A stretch of DNA of 64,000 nt, taken from the NCBI RefSeq assembly GCF_001494595.1, contig NZ_LN929908.1, positions 3,440,468 to 3,504,467 on the forward strand, in the 5' to 3' direction. This document shows, piece after piece, positions 41,873-50,136 of this stretch. The first letter of the stretch is position 1, and every line of letters begins with the position of its first letter. This stretch comes from Mycobacterium sp. M26 (GTDB lineage: Bacteria; Actinomycetota; Actinomycetes; Mycobacteriales; Mycobacteriaceae). The notes beneath the pieces were generated by a model. The model was not told where the DNA came from. It did no database searches and worked only from the letters and a program-made list of their open reading frames with translations. A program made the position numbers and the translations under genes.

Positions 41873-43063
41873 ATGGAACTCAAGGACAGTCCCGCTGAAG
41901 CCGACTTTCGCCAGCGGATCCGCGCTTGGCTGGCCGACACGCTGCCACTGCTCGGCGGACCCGAACCACATCGACTCGAGGACAAGCGCGACTACTGGGG
42001 ACGCTGGCAGCGCCTGCTGTTTGATGCCGGCTACGCCGGTTTGTCCTGGCCCACCGAATTCGGCGGCGGTGGTGCCGACGCGAAGATCAAAGCGGTCTTC
42101 ACCGAGGAGATGGACCGCGCCGGCGCACCAGAGCGGTTGAACATCATCGGCGAGGATTTCGGTGGTCCGACGATCATCGCCTTCGGCACAGCTGACCAAC
42201 AGCAGCGCTACCTGCGACCAATCCTGACCGGGGAACACATCTGGTGCCAGTTGTTCTCCGAACCGGAATCCGGGTCCGACCTGGCGTCGCTGCGGACGGC
42301 GGCGGTCAAAGTCGACGGCGGTTGGAAGATCACCGGCCAGAAGATCTGGACCAGCCGTGCTCAACTGGCCGCCCACGCAATACTGTTGGCCCGCACCGGC
42401 GGTGGTCCTCGACACCGCGGAATCACCTACTTTCTGCTCGACATGGCGGCTCCCGGAGTGCGCGTCCGCCCCCTCGAGCACATGCTCGGCGAAGCGGAGT
42501 TCAACGAGGTGTTCCTCGACGACGTCTTCATCCCGGATTCCGACGTCGTCGGCGCAGTCGATGACGGATGGCGGGTGGCCATGGGAACGCTGGCCTTCGA
42601 GCGGGTTGCCATCGCCACCGGGCGGGTCAACACCACCGGCGCCGTCCAGGATCTGATCGGCGAGATCGCCGCGCTCACCGGTGACGACGGCCGCCCGCTG
42701 GGCACCGACCCGTTGATCCGGCAGCGCATCGCGGACCTCTACGGGCGTGCGCTGACGCACTACTCGATCAGCCAGCGGGTGATCAGCGGCGCAGCGAGCG
42801 GAGAACCTCCGGGACCGGTGACCTCGATCGGGAAACTCTTCTTCTGCCCACTGGTGGAGGACATCGCCGATTTCGGTCTGTCACTGTCGGAGCTGGACGG
42901 CCAATTCTCGTTGCCGGACAAGGACTCCACCGCAGCGGACGCCACCGCCGAGCGCTGGCTCCGGCTGGCCAACCAGGGACGCGGCACCGCGATCGCGGGC
43001 GGTTCCACCTTCATCCAGCGCAACATCGTCGCCGAGCGCATTCTCGGCATGCCCAGGGAGTGA
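41873..43063 (+). CDS. Acyl-CoA dehydrogenase (FadE)
   Basis: This 396-residue FAD enzyme has AGYAGLSWPTEFGGGGA, LFSEPESGSDLASLRT and GQKIWTSRAQLA. A Glu in LAFERVA sits where isovaleryl-CoA dehydrogenase has its base; the MCAD-type position near the C-terminus is Gly (IAGGSTFIQRNI). It resembles the larger subunits of mycobacterial heteromeric FadE pairs. Start ATG 10 bases after fadD, stop overlapping the next synthetase region. It could introduce the first double bond into the activated ring acid. Confidence 0.9.
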   Translation: MELKDSPAEADFRQRIRAWLADTLPLLGGPEPHRLEDKRDYWGRWQRLLFDAGYAGLSWPTEFGGGGADAKIKAVFTEEMDRAGAPERLNIIGEDFGGPTIIAFGTADQQQRYLRPILTGEHIWCQLFSEPESGSDLASLRTAAVKVDGGWKITGQKIWTSRAQLAAHAILLARTGGGPRHRGITYFLLDMAAPGVRVRPLEHMLGEAEFNEVFLDDVFIPDSDVVGAVDDGWRVAMGTLAFERVAIATGRVNTTGAVQDLIGEIAALTGDDGRPLGTDPLIRQRIADLYGRALTHYSISQRVISGAASGEPPGPVTSIGKLFFCPLVEDIADFGLSLSELDGQFSLPDKDSTAADATAERWLRLANQGRGTAIAGGSTFIQRNIVAERILGMPRE

Positions 43064-43068
43064 TGGAC

Positions 43069-45036
43069 ATGAGTGACTACGTCTGGAAGCCCACACCGGA
43101 GTACATCGACCACGCCAACGTCACCCGACTGGCCCACAAATATGGCCTGCGGGACATCACCGAGTTGAGAGAACGCTCGGTAGCCGACCCCGCCTGGTAC
43201 TGGAATGCCGTATTGGAGGATCTCGGCATCCAGTTCGCCACGCCACATACCGAAGTACTGGACCTCAGCCGCGGCATCGAGCACCCGGACTGGTTCGTCG
43301 GAGCCGAACTCAACGTGGTCGAGACCTGCCTGCGCCGCTGGCGAGACGCCGGACCGGATCGCATCGCCGTGCGGCATGAGGCCGAAGACGGGTCGGTGCA
43401 GACCCTGACCTATGCCGAACTCGCCGAGCAGGTCGCCCGCGCGGCGGCCGGTCTGCGGCGGCTCGGCATCGGTCGCGGTGACGCCGTGGGGCTCTATCTC
43501 CCGATGATCCCGGAGGCGGTGGTGGCGGTGTACGCCGTGGCAGCCCTGGGTGCGGTTCTGGTTCCGCTGTTCTCCGGCTTTGCTGCCGCGGCGATCGCCT
43601 CGAGGCTTATCGATGCCGACGTCAAAGCGGTGGTGGTGGCTGACGGAACCGTTCGGCGCGGACGGACCGTCGCGATGCTGCCGCAGCTGGCCACGGCCCT
43701 CGCGGACGCTGGGCACGTCGAGCACCTCGTCGTGATCGAGAACGTGGGCGACGCAGCCGATATCGACTCCCCCATTGCCGTCACGCGCTGGTCTGAGCTC
43801 ACCGGCGCGCCGGCCGACCTCGTCACCGAGCGTGTCCCCGCCATGCATCCGCTCATGCTGGGGTACACCTCCGGGACCACGGGTCGGCCCAAGGGCGCCG
43901 TGCACACCCACGCCGGGTTCTTGGTCAAGACCGCGAGCGAGGTCGCCTACTCCTTCGATATGACCAGCGATGGGGTGTTCTGCTGGATCACCGACATGGG
44001 CTGGATCATGGGACCTCTGTCGATCATCGGCACCCATGCCAACGGTGCGGCGCTGGTCCTCTATGAAGGCTCTCCCGACGTTCCGGACAACTATCGACTG
44101 TGGGATCTCGTTGAGCGGCATCGAATCTCCATGCTCGGTGTGTCGCCGACGCTGATCCGGACGCTCAAAGGATCGGATCTCACTCAGATTCGCGCCCGCG
44201 ACCTGTCCTCGGTCCACGTGCTCGGATCGACCGGAGAGCCATGGGATCCGGATTCCTACGACTGGCTGGCCCGCGATGTCTTCGACAGCCGGGTTCCGGT
44301 GATCAACTTCTCGGGCGGCACCGAAGTCGGCGGCTCGTTTCTGGCGCCGTACCCGGTCGAGCCCATTCACAGCTGTTCGCTGGGCGGGCCCTCACTCGGC
44401 ATGGACGTCGACGTCGTCGACGACCGCGGTGACTCGGTGCGCGGCCAGGTGGGTGAGCTGGTGTGCCGCCAGCCGTGGCCGTCGATGACGCGCGGGGTGT
44501 GGAAGGACGATCAGCGTTACCTGGAGGCCTATTGGTCGCGCTTCCCCGGCATGTGGACCCACGGGGACTTCGCCATGGTCGACGACGGCGGCCAGTGGTT
44601 CATCCTCGGCAGATCCGACGACGTCATGAACGTCGCGGGCAAGCGGCTGGCACCGGCTGAAGTGGAGGCAGCCCTGTCGACACATTCGGCGGTGAGCGAG
44701 TCCGCGGCAGTAGGTGTACCCGACTCGGTCAAAGGTGAAGCCGTGTGGGCGTTCTGGGTGGCCCGGGATCCGGCCTCGGTCGACGAGGAGACGGTCTCGC
44801 GGGAACTCAGGGAGATTGTCGGCAAGGAACTCGGCAAGCCGTTCGCGCCGTCGAAGGTATGGCGCGTTGATGCCCTGCCCAAGACGAGGTCGGCCAAGAT
44901 TCTGCGGCGCGCCATTCGCGCGGCGGCGCTGGGCACCGATCCCGGTGATCTGTCGGGCGCGGAGAACCCGGAGGCTATCGACCGGATTCGGGAAGCAGTC
45001 GTTGATCAGTCGTCGACGGTGATGGAGTCACGTTGA
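43069..45036 (+). CDS. Acetyl-CoA synthetase-like AMP-dependent acyl-CoA ligase
   Basis: This 655-residue ligase has an N-terminal ACS domain (WYWNAVLEDLGIQF, GAELNVVETCL), LGYTSGTTGRPKGAVHT, STGEPWDPDSYDWL and the A10 lysine in LPKTRSAKILRR. It is longer than FadDs and nearer to acetoacetyl- or acetyl-CoA synthetases. Starts at GTG 43060, ATG 43063 (overlapping the FadE stop) or ATG 43069; the last is preferred because AGGGAG at 43055-43060 is eight bases upstream. It converges with gntR, overlapping by 31 bases. Confidence 0.9.
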   Translation: MSDYVWKPTPEYIDHANVTRLAHKYGLRDITELRERSVADPAWYWNAVLEDLGIQFATPHTEVLDLSRGIEHPDWFVGAELNVVETCLRRWRDAGPDRIAVRHEAEDGSVQTLTYAELAEQVARAAAGLRRLGIGRGDAVGLYLPMIPEAVVAVYAVAALGAVLVPLFSGFAAAAIASRLIDADVKAVVVADGTVRRGRTVAMLPQLATALADAGHVEHLVVIENVGDAADIDSPIAVTRWSELTGAPADLVTERVPAMHPLMLGYTSGTTGRPKGAVHTHAGFLVKTASEVAYSFDMTSDGVFCWITDMGWIMGPLSIIGTHANGAALVLYEGSPDVPDNYRLWDLVERHRISMLGVSPTLIRTLKGSDLTQIRARDLSSVHVLGSTGEPWDPDSYDWLARDVFDSRVPVINFSGGTEVGGSFLAPYPVEPIHSCSLGGPSLGMDVDVVDDRGDSVRGQVGELVCRQPWPSMTRGVWKDDQRYLEAYWSRFPGMWTHGDFAMVDDGGQWFILGRSDDVMNVAGKRLAPAEVEAALSTHSAVSESAAVGVPDSVKGEAVWAFWVARDPASVDEETVSRELREIVGKELGKPFAPSKVWRVDALPKTRSAKILRRAIRAAALGTDPGDLSGAENPEAIDRIREAVVDQSSTVMESR

Positions 45037-45761
45037 TCGACTTCCAGGGCAGCCGAGGCGTAGGAGTGCACGTGTCTGCGCATCCGTCGTCCGGCGGCTT
45101 CGGCGTCGCGTTCGCGGATGGCCCGGGTGATCGACTTGTGCGCCCGCGTGGTGACGTCCCGCACCGACTCGTCGACGAACGAGGCGTTCTCGGTACCGGC
45201 GTAGATGGCCTGCGAGAGGCCTGTCATGAAACCGATCAACAGTTCGTTGTGACTCGCGATCGCGACGCCGACGTGCCAGTCCAGGTTGGCCAGCAGGAAC
45301 CGGGACAGGTCGGCGTTCGGGTCGGCGATCGCCTCATTGGCGCGATCCAGCCTTTCCAGGTCCTCGCTGGTCCGCTTGGCCGCCGCAAGTTCGGCGCAGA
45401 ACGGCTCGAGTGCCTCCCGCGTCTCCATGAGATCAGCCAGCTTGATCTGTCTGCCTCGGATCAGCATGCTCACGGTGTTGGCCATCGAGGCCGTACTCGG
45501 GCGCTGAACGAAGGCACCGCCGGCACGACCGGCCTTGACCCGAACCAGGTTCTGAACTTCCAGAATCCGCAGCGCTTCGCGCACCGTGGCCCGGCTCATC
45601 TGGGTCTGCTTGACCAATTCACGTTCGGCCGGAAGCGCGGCGCCTTCGGGAAGTTCCCCGCTGAGGATCCGTTCGCGCAGTTCACGTGCCAGCACGTCGG
45701 GCGCCTTGGGAACGTCGACGGGTCCGAGCGTGATTGCCGACCTTGCCGCGCTCTCACCCAT
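45006..45761 (-). CDS. GntR family repressor, FadR/FCD subfamily, proposed local master regulator
   Basis: This 251-residue protein has a winged HTH (LRERILSGELPEGAALPAERE, MSRATVREALRILEVQNLV) and an FCD domain (LADLMETREALEPFCAELAA, DWHVGVAIASHNELLIG, HKSITRAIRERDAEAAGRRM). ATG at 45761 with AGGAGG upstream. Its own promoter, shared with the divergent fadE, holds a TGGTCTGACCT site, and the same motif recurs at 28625, 28798, 40143 and 46938. FadR-type proteins usually bind such sites and release them on binding acyl-CoA, so it probably represses the ring-opening genes until a pathway acyl-CoA appears. Confidence 0.92.
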   Translation of the reverse strand: MGESAARSAITLGPVDVPKAPDVLARELRERILSGELPEGAALPAERELVKQTQMSRATVREALRILEVQNLVRVKAGRAGGAFVQRPSTASMANTVSMLIRGRQIKLADLMETREALEPFCAELAAAKRTSEDLERLDRANEAIADPNADLSRFLLANLDWHVGVAIASHNELLIGFMTGLSQAIYAGTENASFVDESVRDVTTRAHKSITRAIRERDAEAAGRRMRRHVHSYASAALEVDQRDSITVDD

Positions 45762-45782
45762 CAAGAGCCTCCTCCATCGACC

Positions 45783-45799
45783 TAATGGTCTGACCTTAG
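45783..45799. promoter_or_regulatory. FadR-type operator in the gntR/fadE divergent promoter
   Basis: TGGTCTGACCT lies at 45786-45796; read on the minus strand it is AGGTCAGACCATTAG, the same pattern as at 40141. It is 22 bases from the gntR start and 35 from the fadE start, so it can autoregulate gntR and control fadE. Confidence 0.7.
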
Positions 45800-45833
45800 C
45801 ACCTAACAGCAACGATCACCTGCGGAGACATCC

Positions 45834-46916
45834 ATGCACTGGGAACTATCCGATGAGCAGCACATGTACGCGGAATCACTGCGCGACTGGCTCGCCGGCA
45901 AAGCCGACTCCGAACATCTTCGCGCGTGGCTCGACTCAGGAGACCACCGCAGCTTCGACGACGCGCTCACCCAGGAGGGCTGGGCCGGGGTGGGGTTCGA
46001 CGAGTCACGCGGCGGGCAGGGCGGCGGATTGTTGGAGTTACTGCTTACTGCGCGCGAGTTAGGCCGCGCTGCAGCGCCTTCCGGGAGATGGCTGGCCCGG
46101 GCGGTGGCTGATGTGGCACTGGAGAACGAGCCGGAACTCGCGACCGCCGCACAGGAAGCGGGTGAACTGACCGTTGCGGCTGTGCGATCCGACCGCATAC
46201 CCACCTCCCGTTCGGGGGTGCGTTGGCATAACGGCAGCGTGACCGGCGAGGTTCGGTGCGTGCTCGCCGCCGACGACGCCACGCGGCTCATCGTGCCGGT
46301 CCAGAGTCCCGACGGCGACCGGCTGTTGGTGGTCGATCGTGAAGCCATCGGCGTGGACGTGCGCCCCCGAGCGGTACTGGACCGCTCCCGCAGCGCCGCC
46401 GATGTCCTGTTCCACGACGCGCCGGCACGCCCTCTCGACACTGACTGCGGGGACCGCGTCTGGGATCGATTGGCCGACCGCGCGGCCGTCCTGGTGGCGG
46501 CCGACGCGCTGGGCGCCGCCGAGCGCATGCTCGACATGACGGTGGAGTACGCCAAACAGCGCAAACAGTTCGGCCGACCTATCGCCGCGTTTCAAGCTGT
46601 GAAACACGCGGCCGCTCAGATGTTGGTGACCGTCGAATCGTCCTACTCGGTAACGCTTCTGGCGGGTGCCTCACTGCAGGAGGGTGCCGATGACGCACAA
46701 CTGCACGCTGCGGCGGCGAAGGCACAGGTGACGCAGCATTGCGCCGAACTCGCCGACTCCGCGCTCACCGTCCACGGCGCGATCGGCTATACCTGGGAGT
46801 ACGACCTGCAGCTGTTCTACAAGCGAGCCAAGCTCGATCGCGTCCTGTTCGGTAGCCCGGAGGCGTGGAACGAACGCATCGCGGCGCTGCTCCCCCTCGT
46901 TCCCAGCCCCGGCTGA
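45834..46916 (+). CDS. Acyl-CoA dehydrogenase-like protein lacking a clear catalytic Glu
   Basis: This 360-residue FadE-family protein has QEGWAGVGFDESRGGQGGG, YAKQRKQFGRPIAAFQAVKH and ALTVHGAIGYTWEYDLQLFYKRA. The base position used by IVD-type enzymes is Asp (RLADRAAV), and the MCAD-type position also lacks Glu (LFGSPEAW). Such short members act as the second subunit of heteromeric mycobacterial dehydrogenases. Likely partner: the FadE at 46990 or 41873. It is divergent from gntR and under the same operator. Confidence 0.87.
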   Translation: MHWELSDEQHMYAESLRDWLAGKADSEHLRAWLDSGDHRSFDDALTQEGWAGVGFDESRGGQGGGLLELLLTARELGRAAAPSGRWLARAVADVALENEPELATAAQEAGELTVAAVRSDRIPTSRSGVRWHNGSVTGEVRCVLAADDATRLIVPVQSPDGDRLLVVDREAIGVDVRPRAVLDRSRSAADVLFHDAPARPLDTDCGDRVWDRLADRAAVLVAADALGAAERMLDMTVEYAKQRKQFGRPIAAFQAVKHAAAQMLVTVESSYSVTLLAGASLQEGADDAQLHAAAAKAQVTQHCAELADSALTVHGAIGYTWEYDLQLFYKRAKLDRVLFGSPEAWNERIAALLPLVPSPG

Positions 46917-46935
46917 CCATCGCCACATCTTCCAA

Positions 46936-46954
46936 TTTGGTCTGTCCATTAGTA
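46936..46954. promoter_or_regulatory. FadR-type operator upstream of the second fadE
   Basis: TTTGGTCTGTCCATTAGTA starts at 46936, with TGGTCTGTCCA at 46938-46948, one mismatch from the perfect core. It is about 40 bases before the GTG at 46990 and would allow separate control of the long downstream operon. Confidence 0.65.
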
Positions 46955-46989
46955 TTATTCGAACATCAACCTCGACCTGGAGAGTCACC

Positions 46990-48156
46990 GTGGACTTCGA
47001 GCTCAGCGACGATCAGCAGACCATCCGTTCCGCCGTGGCCGAACTTGCCGGAAAGTTCGATGACCACTACTGGATGACCAAGGATCACAACCACGAGTTT
47101 CCGCAGGAGTTCTACGACGCCTTCGCCGATGGCGGCTGGCTGGGTATCACCACACCCGAGGAGTACGGCGGCCACGGCTACGGCATCACCGAGGCATGCC
47201 TGCTGCTCGAGGAGGTCGCCGCATCCGGCGCCGGAATGAACGGCGCCAGCTCCATTCACATGTCGATCTTCGGCATGCATCCGGTGATCCTGCACGGCTC
47301 TGAAGAACTCAAGGCCCGCACCCTGCCTCGGATCGTCAACGGCGATCTGCACGTGTGCTTCGGGGTCACCGAGCCCGGCGCGGGATTGGACACCACCCGG
47401 ATCACCACGTTCGCCAAGCGTGACGGGGACCGCTACATCGTCAACGGACGCAAGGTGTGGATCTCCAAGGCGATGGAGTCGGAGAAGATCCTCCTGCTGA
47501 CTCGCACAACGAAATTCGAGGACTCGCCCCGCAAGACCGATGGCTTGACCCTGTTCCTCACCGATCTGGATCGCACCAAGGTCGACGTGCGCCCGATCCC
47601 CAAGATGGGCCGCAACGCGGTGAGCTCCAACGAGCTGTTCATCGATGGCCTCGAGATTCCGGTCGAAGACCGCGTCGGTGAAGAAGGCGAAGGTTTCAAG
47701 TACATCCTCGACGGGCTCAACCCCGAGCGATGCCTGATCGCGGCCGAAGCGCTCGGCATCGGTCGCGCCGCGCTTCGCGCCGCCGTCCGTTACGGCAATG
47801 AGCGCGAAGTGTTCGGTCGTCCGATCGGAATGAACCAGGGCATCCAATTCCCGCTGGCCGACTCACTGGCCAAACTCGATGCCGCGGAGTTGATGCTGCG
47901 CAAAGCCACCTGGCTCTACGACAACGGGAAACCGTGTGGGCGCGAGGCTAATACGGCGAAGTACCTGTGCGCCGAGGCTGGATTCGACGCCGCCGACCGG
48001 GCATTGCAGACGCACGGTGGCATGGGCTATTCCGAGGAGTACCACGTGGCCCGCTACTTCCGCGAGGCCCGCCTCACCCGGATTGCACCGATCAGCCAGG
48101 AAATGATCCTGAACTTCCTCGGATCGCACGTCCTCGGCCTTCCCCGGAGCTACTGA
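46990..48156 (+). CDS. Acyl-CoA dehydrogenase (FadE)
   Basis: This 388-residue enzyme has GGWLGITTPEEYGGHGYG, FGVTEPGAGLDTTRI, GRKVWISKA, REVFGRPIGMNQGIQF and THGGMGYSEEYHVARYFREARL. A Glu is present in LNPERCL, the IVD-type base position. The GTG at 46990 follows GGAGAG. It opens the operon that runs through SDR, thiolase, CoA-transferase-like, lyase and BadH genes to 57186. Plausible substrate: an alicyclic or opened-ring acyl-CoA. Confidence 0.92.
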   Translation: MDFELSDDQQTIRSAVAELAGKFDDHYWMTKDHNHEFPQEFYDAFADGGWLGITTPEEYGGHGYGITEACLLLEEVAASGAGMNGASSIHMSIFGMHPVILHGSEELKARTLPRIVNGDLHVCFGVTEPGAGLDTTRITTFAKRDGDRYIVNGRKVWISKAMESEKILLLTRTTKFEDSPRKTDGLTLFLTDLDRTKVDVRPIPKMGRNAVSSNELFIDGLEIPVEDRVGEEGEGFKYILDGLNPERCLIAAEALGIGRAALRAAVRYGNEREVFGRPIGMNQGIQFPLADSLAKLDAAELMLRKATWLYDNGKPCGREANTAKYLCAEAGFDAADRALQTHGGMGYSEEYHVARYFREARLTRIAPISQEMILNFLGSHVLGLPRSY

Positions 48157-48932
48157 TGACGACCCCGACGCAACTGGCGGCCGCCTTCCGATTGGACGGA
48201 CGTTCTGCATTGGTGACGGGAGCGGGCGGCGGTGTGGGCGCAGCCGTCGCGCAGGCCTTCGCCGCGGCGGGGGCCGCTGTTCTGGTCTCCGACATCGACA
48301 AGGACGCCGCCGCCGCGGTGGCGGGCACCATCACCGCTGCCGGCGGACGCGCCGAGTCGTTCGGCTTTGACGTCCGCGATGCCTCCGCCGGCGCGGAGGC
48401 AGTCTCCCGAGCCGCGGCGCTGGCCGGGGACACCCTGCATGTTCTGGTCAACAATGCCGGCGCGATCGCCCCGGCGATGCTGGCCGACCAGACCGAAGAA
48501 ACCTTCCGCCGCATCATCGACATCCACCTGGTCGGCAGCTTCCTGTGCAGCCACGCCGCACAGGCGCTGTTGCCGAGCGACGGGACCGGACGCATCATCA
48601 ACGTCACCTCGGCAGCCGGACTGACCGGCACGATCGGGCAGGTCAACTATGGTGCGGCCAAAGCCGGCATCATCGGGCTGACCAAGTCACTGGCGCGCGA
48701 ACTGGCCCGCAACTCCGTCACCGTCAACGCGATAGCCCCACTCGCAGCGACCGCCATGACCGCGAACATCAGGTCCAATGAGAAGCTCGCCGCCAAGACT
48801 CTCGCCCGTATTCCGTTGGGCCGCTGGGCAACCCCGGAGGAGATCGCCCCCAGCTTCGTGTTCCTGGCCTCCGACGCCGGGTCCTACATCACCGGCCAGG
48901 TGCTCCCGGTCGACGGCGGGACGGTGATCTGA
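48156..48932 (+). CDS. SDR, probable 3-hydroxyacyl-CoA dehydrogenase (FabG/HsdB-like)
   Basis: This 258-residue classical SDR has GAGGGVG, Asp after beta2 (VSDIDK, NAD preference), NNAGAI, catalytic S in NVTSAAG and YGAAK. The ATG overlaps the FadE stop as TGATG and the thiolase gene follows two bases after its stop. A beta-hydroxyacyl-CoA dehydrogenase placed just before a thiolase is the usual beta-oxidation order, which is the basis for the role. Confidence 0.88.
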   Translation: MTTPTQLAAAFRLDGRSALVTGAGGGVGAAVAQAFAAAGAAVLVSDIDKDAAAAVAGTITAAGGRAESFGFDVRDASAGAEAVSRAAALAGDTLHVLVNNAGAIAPAMLADQTEETFRRIIDIHLVGSFLCSHAAQALLPSDGTGRIINVTSAAGLTGTIGQVNYGAAKAGIIGLTKSLARELARNSVTVNAIAPLAATAMTANIRSNEKLAAKTLARIPLGRWATPEEIAPSFVFLASDAGSYITGQVLPVDGGTVI

Positions 48933-48933
48933 C

Positions 48934-50136
48934 ATGGCGCGCGACATCGACGGTCCTTTCACCCGTGCCGGACGGCCGGTGTTCATCGCCGAGGCGGTGC
49001 GCATCCCGATCGGCAAGTCCCACCCCGAACGTGGGTGGTTTCGCGATGTGCACCCGAACGCCATGCTCGCGGCCTGCTACACCGACCTCATCACCCGGAC
49101 GGGGATCGACCCGGGTGCGGTCGAGGACCTCGTCATCGGCTGCACCGCACCATTCGGCGAGCAGTCCCGCAATATCGGCCGCAACGCCTGGCTGCAGGCG
49201 GGCTACCCGCCGGAGGTTCCGGCAACCGTGCTGGACCGTCGGTGCGGCTCCGCACAGACCGCCGTCGAAATGGCCACCGCGCTCATCGCATCGGGTACTC
49301 ACGACATCGTGATCGCCGGCGGTGTGGAACACATGGGCCACATCCCCATCGACTCCCCCACCAAGATCAGCGAGCTCTACGGCGACCCGTGGCCCCCGGA
49401 ACTCCGTGAGCTCTACAGCTTCGTCCACCAAGGCGAAAGCGCCGAACTGATCGCCGACCGCTGGGGCATCGGGCGCCAGGAGATGGACGAATTCGCCGCC
49501 CGCTCACACGAGTTGGCTGCCGCGGCGATCGCCGACGGCCGGTTTGGCTCCGAGATGGTGCCGATGACACTGGACGGCGAGGTGCGCACCAGCGACCAGT
49601 GCGTGCGGCCCGGCACCACCACCGAGACGCTGGCCGGGTTGAAGCCGGCGTTCCGCAAGGAGGACGGCCGGATCACCGCGGGAAGCTCCTCGCCGATCTC
49701 CGACGGCGCCGCGGCGGTGCTGCTGTGTTCGGCCGACGCCGCGGAGCGGTACGGCCTGAAGACACGGGCCCGGATCGTGGACCAGACCACCGTCGGTGTC
49801 GATCCGATCATCATGTTGACCGGGCCCATCCCGGCGACCCGGAAACTGCTGGACCGCAACGGCCTGACCGTCGACGACATCGACCTCTTCGAGGTGAACG
49901 AGGCGTTCTCCTCGGTGGTGCTGGCGTGGCAGCGGGAGCTGAAGGCCGACCCCGACCGGGTCAACGTCAACGGCGGGGCGATCTCGCTCGGCCACGCCGT
50001 CGGGGCCACCGGGGCCCGGCTGATCGCCACCCTGGTCGCCGAACTCGAACGGCGCGAGGCAGATCTGGGCCTGGTCACCATGTGCTGCGGCGGCGGGCTG
50101 GGCACCGGGACACTGCTGCAGCGAGTCCCCACTTGA
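48934..50136 (+). CDS. Acetyl-CoA acyltransferase (thiolase)
   Basis: This 400-residue thiolase has all catalytic residues: nucleophile C104 in DRRCGSAQTA, His in GHAVGATGARL, the NEAFSS segment and the second Cys in MCCGGGLGTG. It should cleave a 3-ketoacyl-CoA to acetyl-CoA and the shortened acyl-CoA. It is tightly linked between the SDR and the CoA-transferase-like gene (TTGA overlap). In contrast with the thiolase-like protein at 11946 this one is a true thiolase. Confidence 0.94.
   Translation: MARDIDGPFTRAGRPVFIAEAVRIPIGKSHPERGWFRDVHPNAMLAACYTDLITRTGIDPGAVEDLVIGCTAPFGEQSRNIGRNAWLQAGYPPEVPATVLDRRCGSAQTAVEMATALIASGTHDIVIAGGVEHMGHIPIDSPTKISELYGDPWPPELRELYSFVHQGESAELIADRWGIGRQEMDEFAARSHELAAAAIADGRFGSEMVPMTLDGEVRTSDQCVRPGTTTETLAGLKPAFRKEDGRITAGSSSPISDGAAAVLLCSADAAERYGLKTRARIVDQTTVGVDPIIMLTGPIPATRKLLDRNGLTVDDIDLFEVNEAFSSVVLAWQRELKADPDRVNVNGGAISLGHAVGATGARLIATLVAELERREADLGLVTMCCGGGLGTGTLLQRVPT

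Noticed and set aside
42760..44370. 536-codon minus-strand frame across fadE and the acetyl-CoA synthetase-like gene
   Set aside because: It spans two well-supported genes and their junction and shows no family signature.
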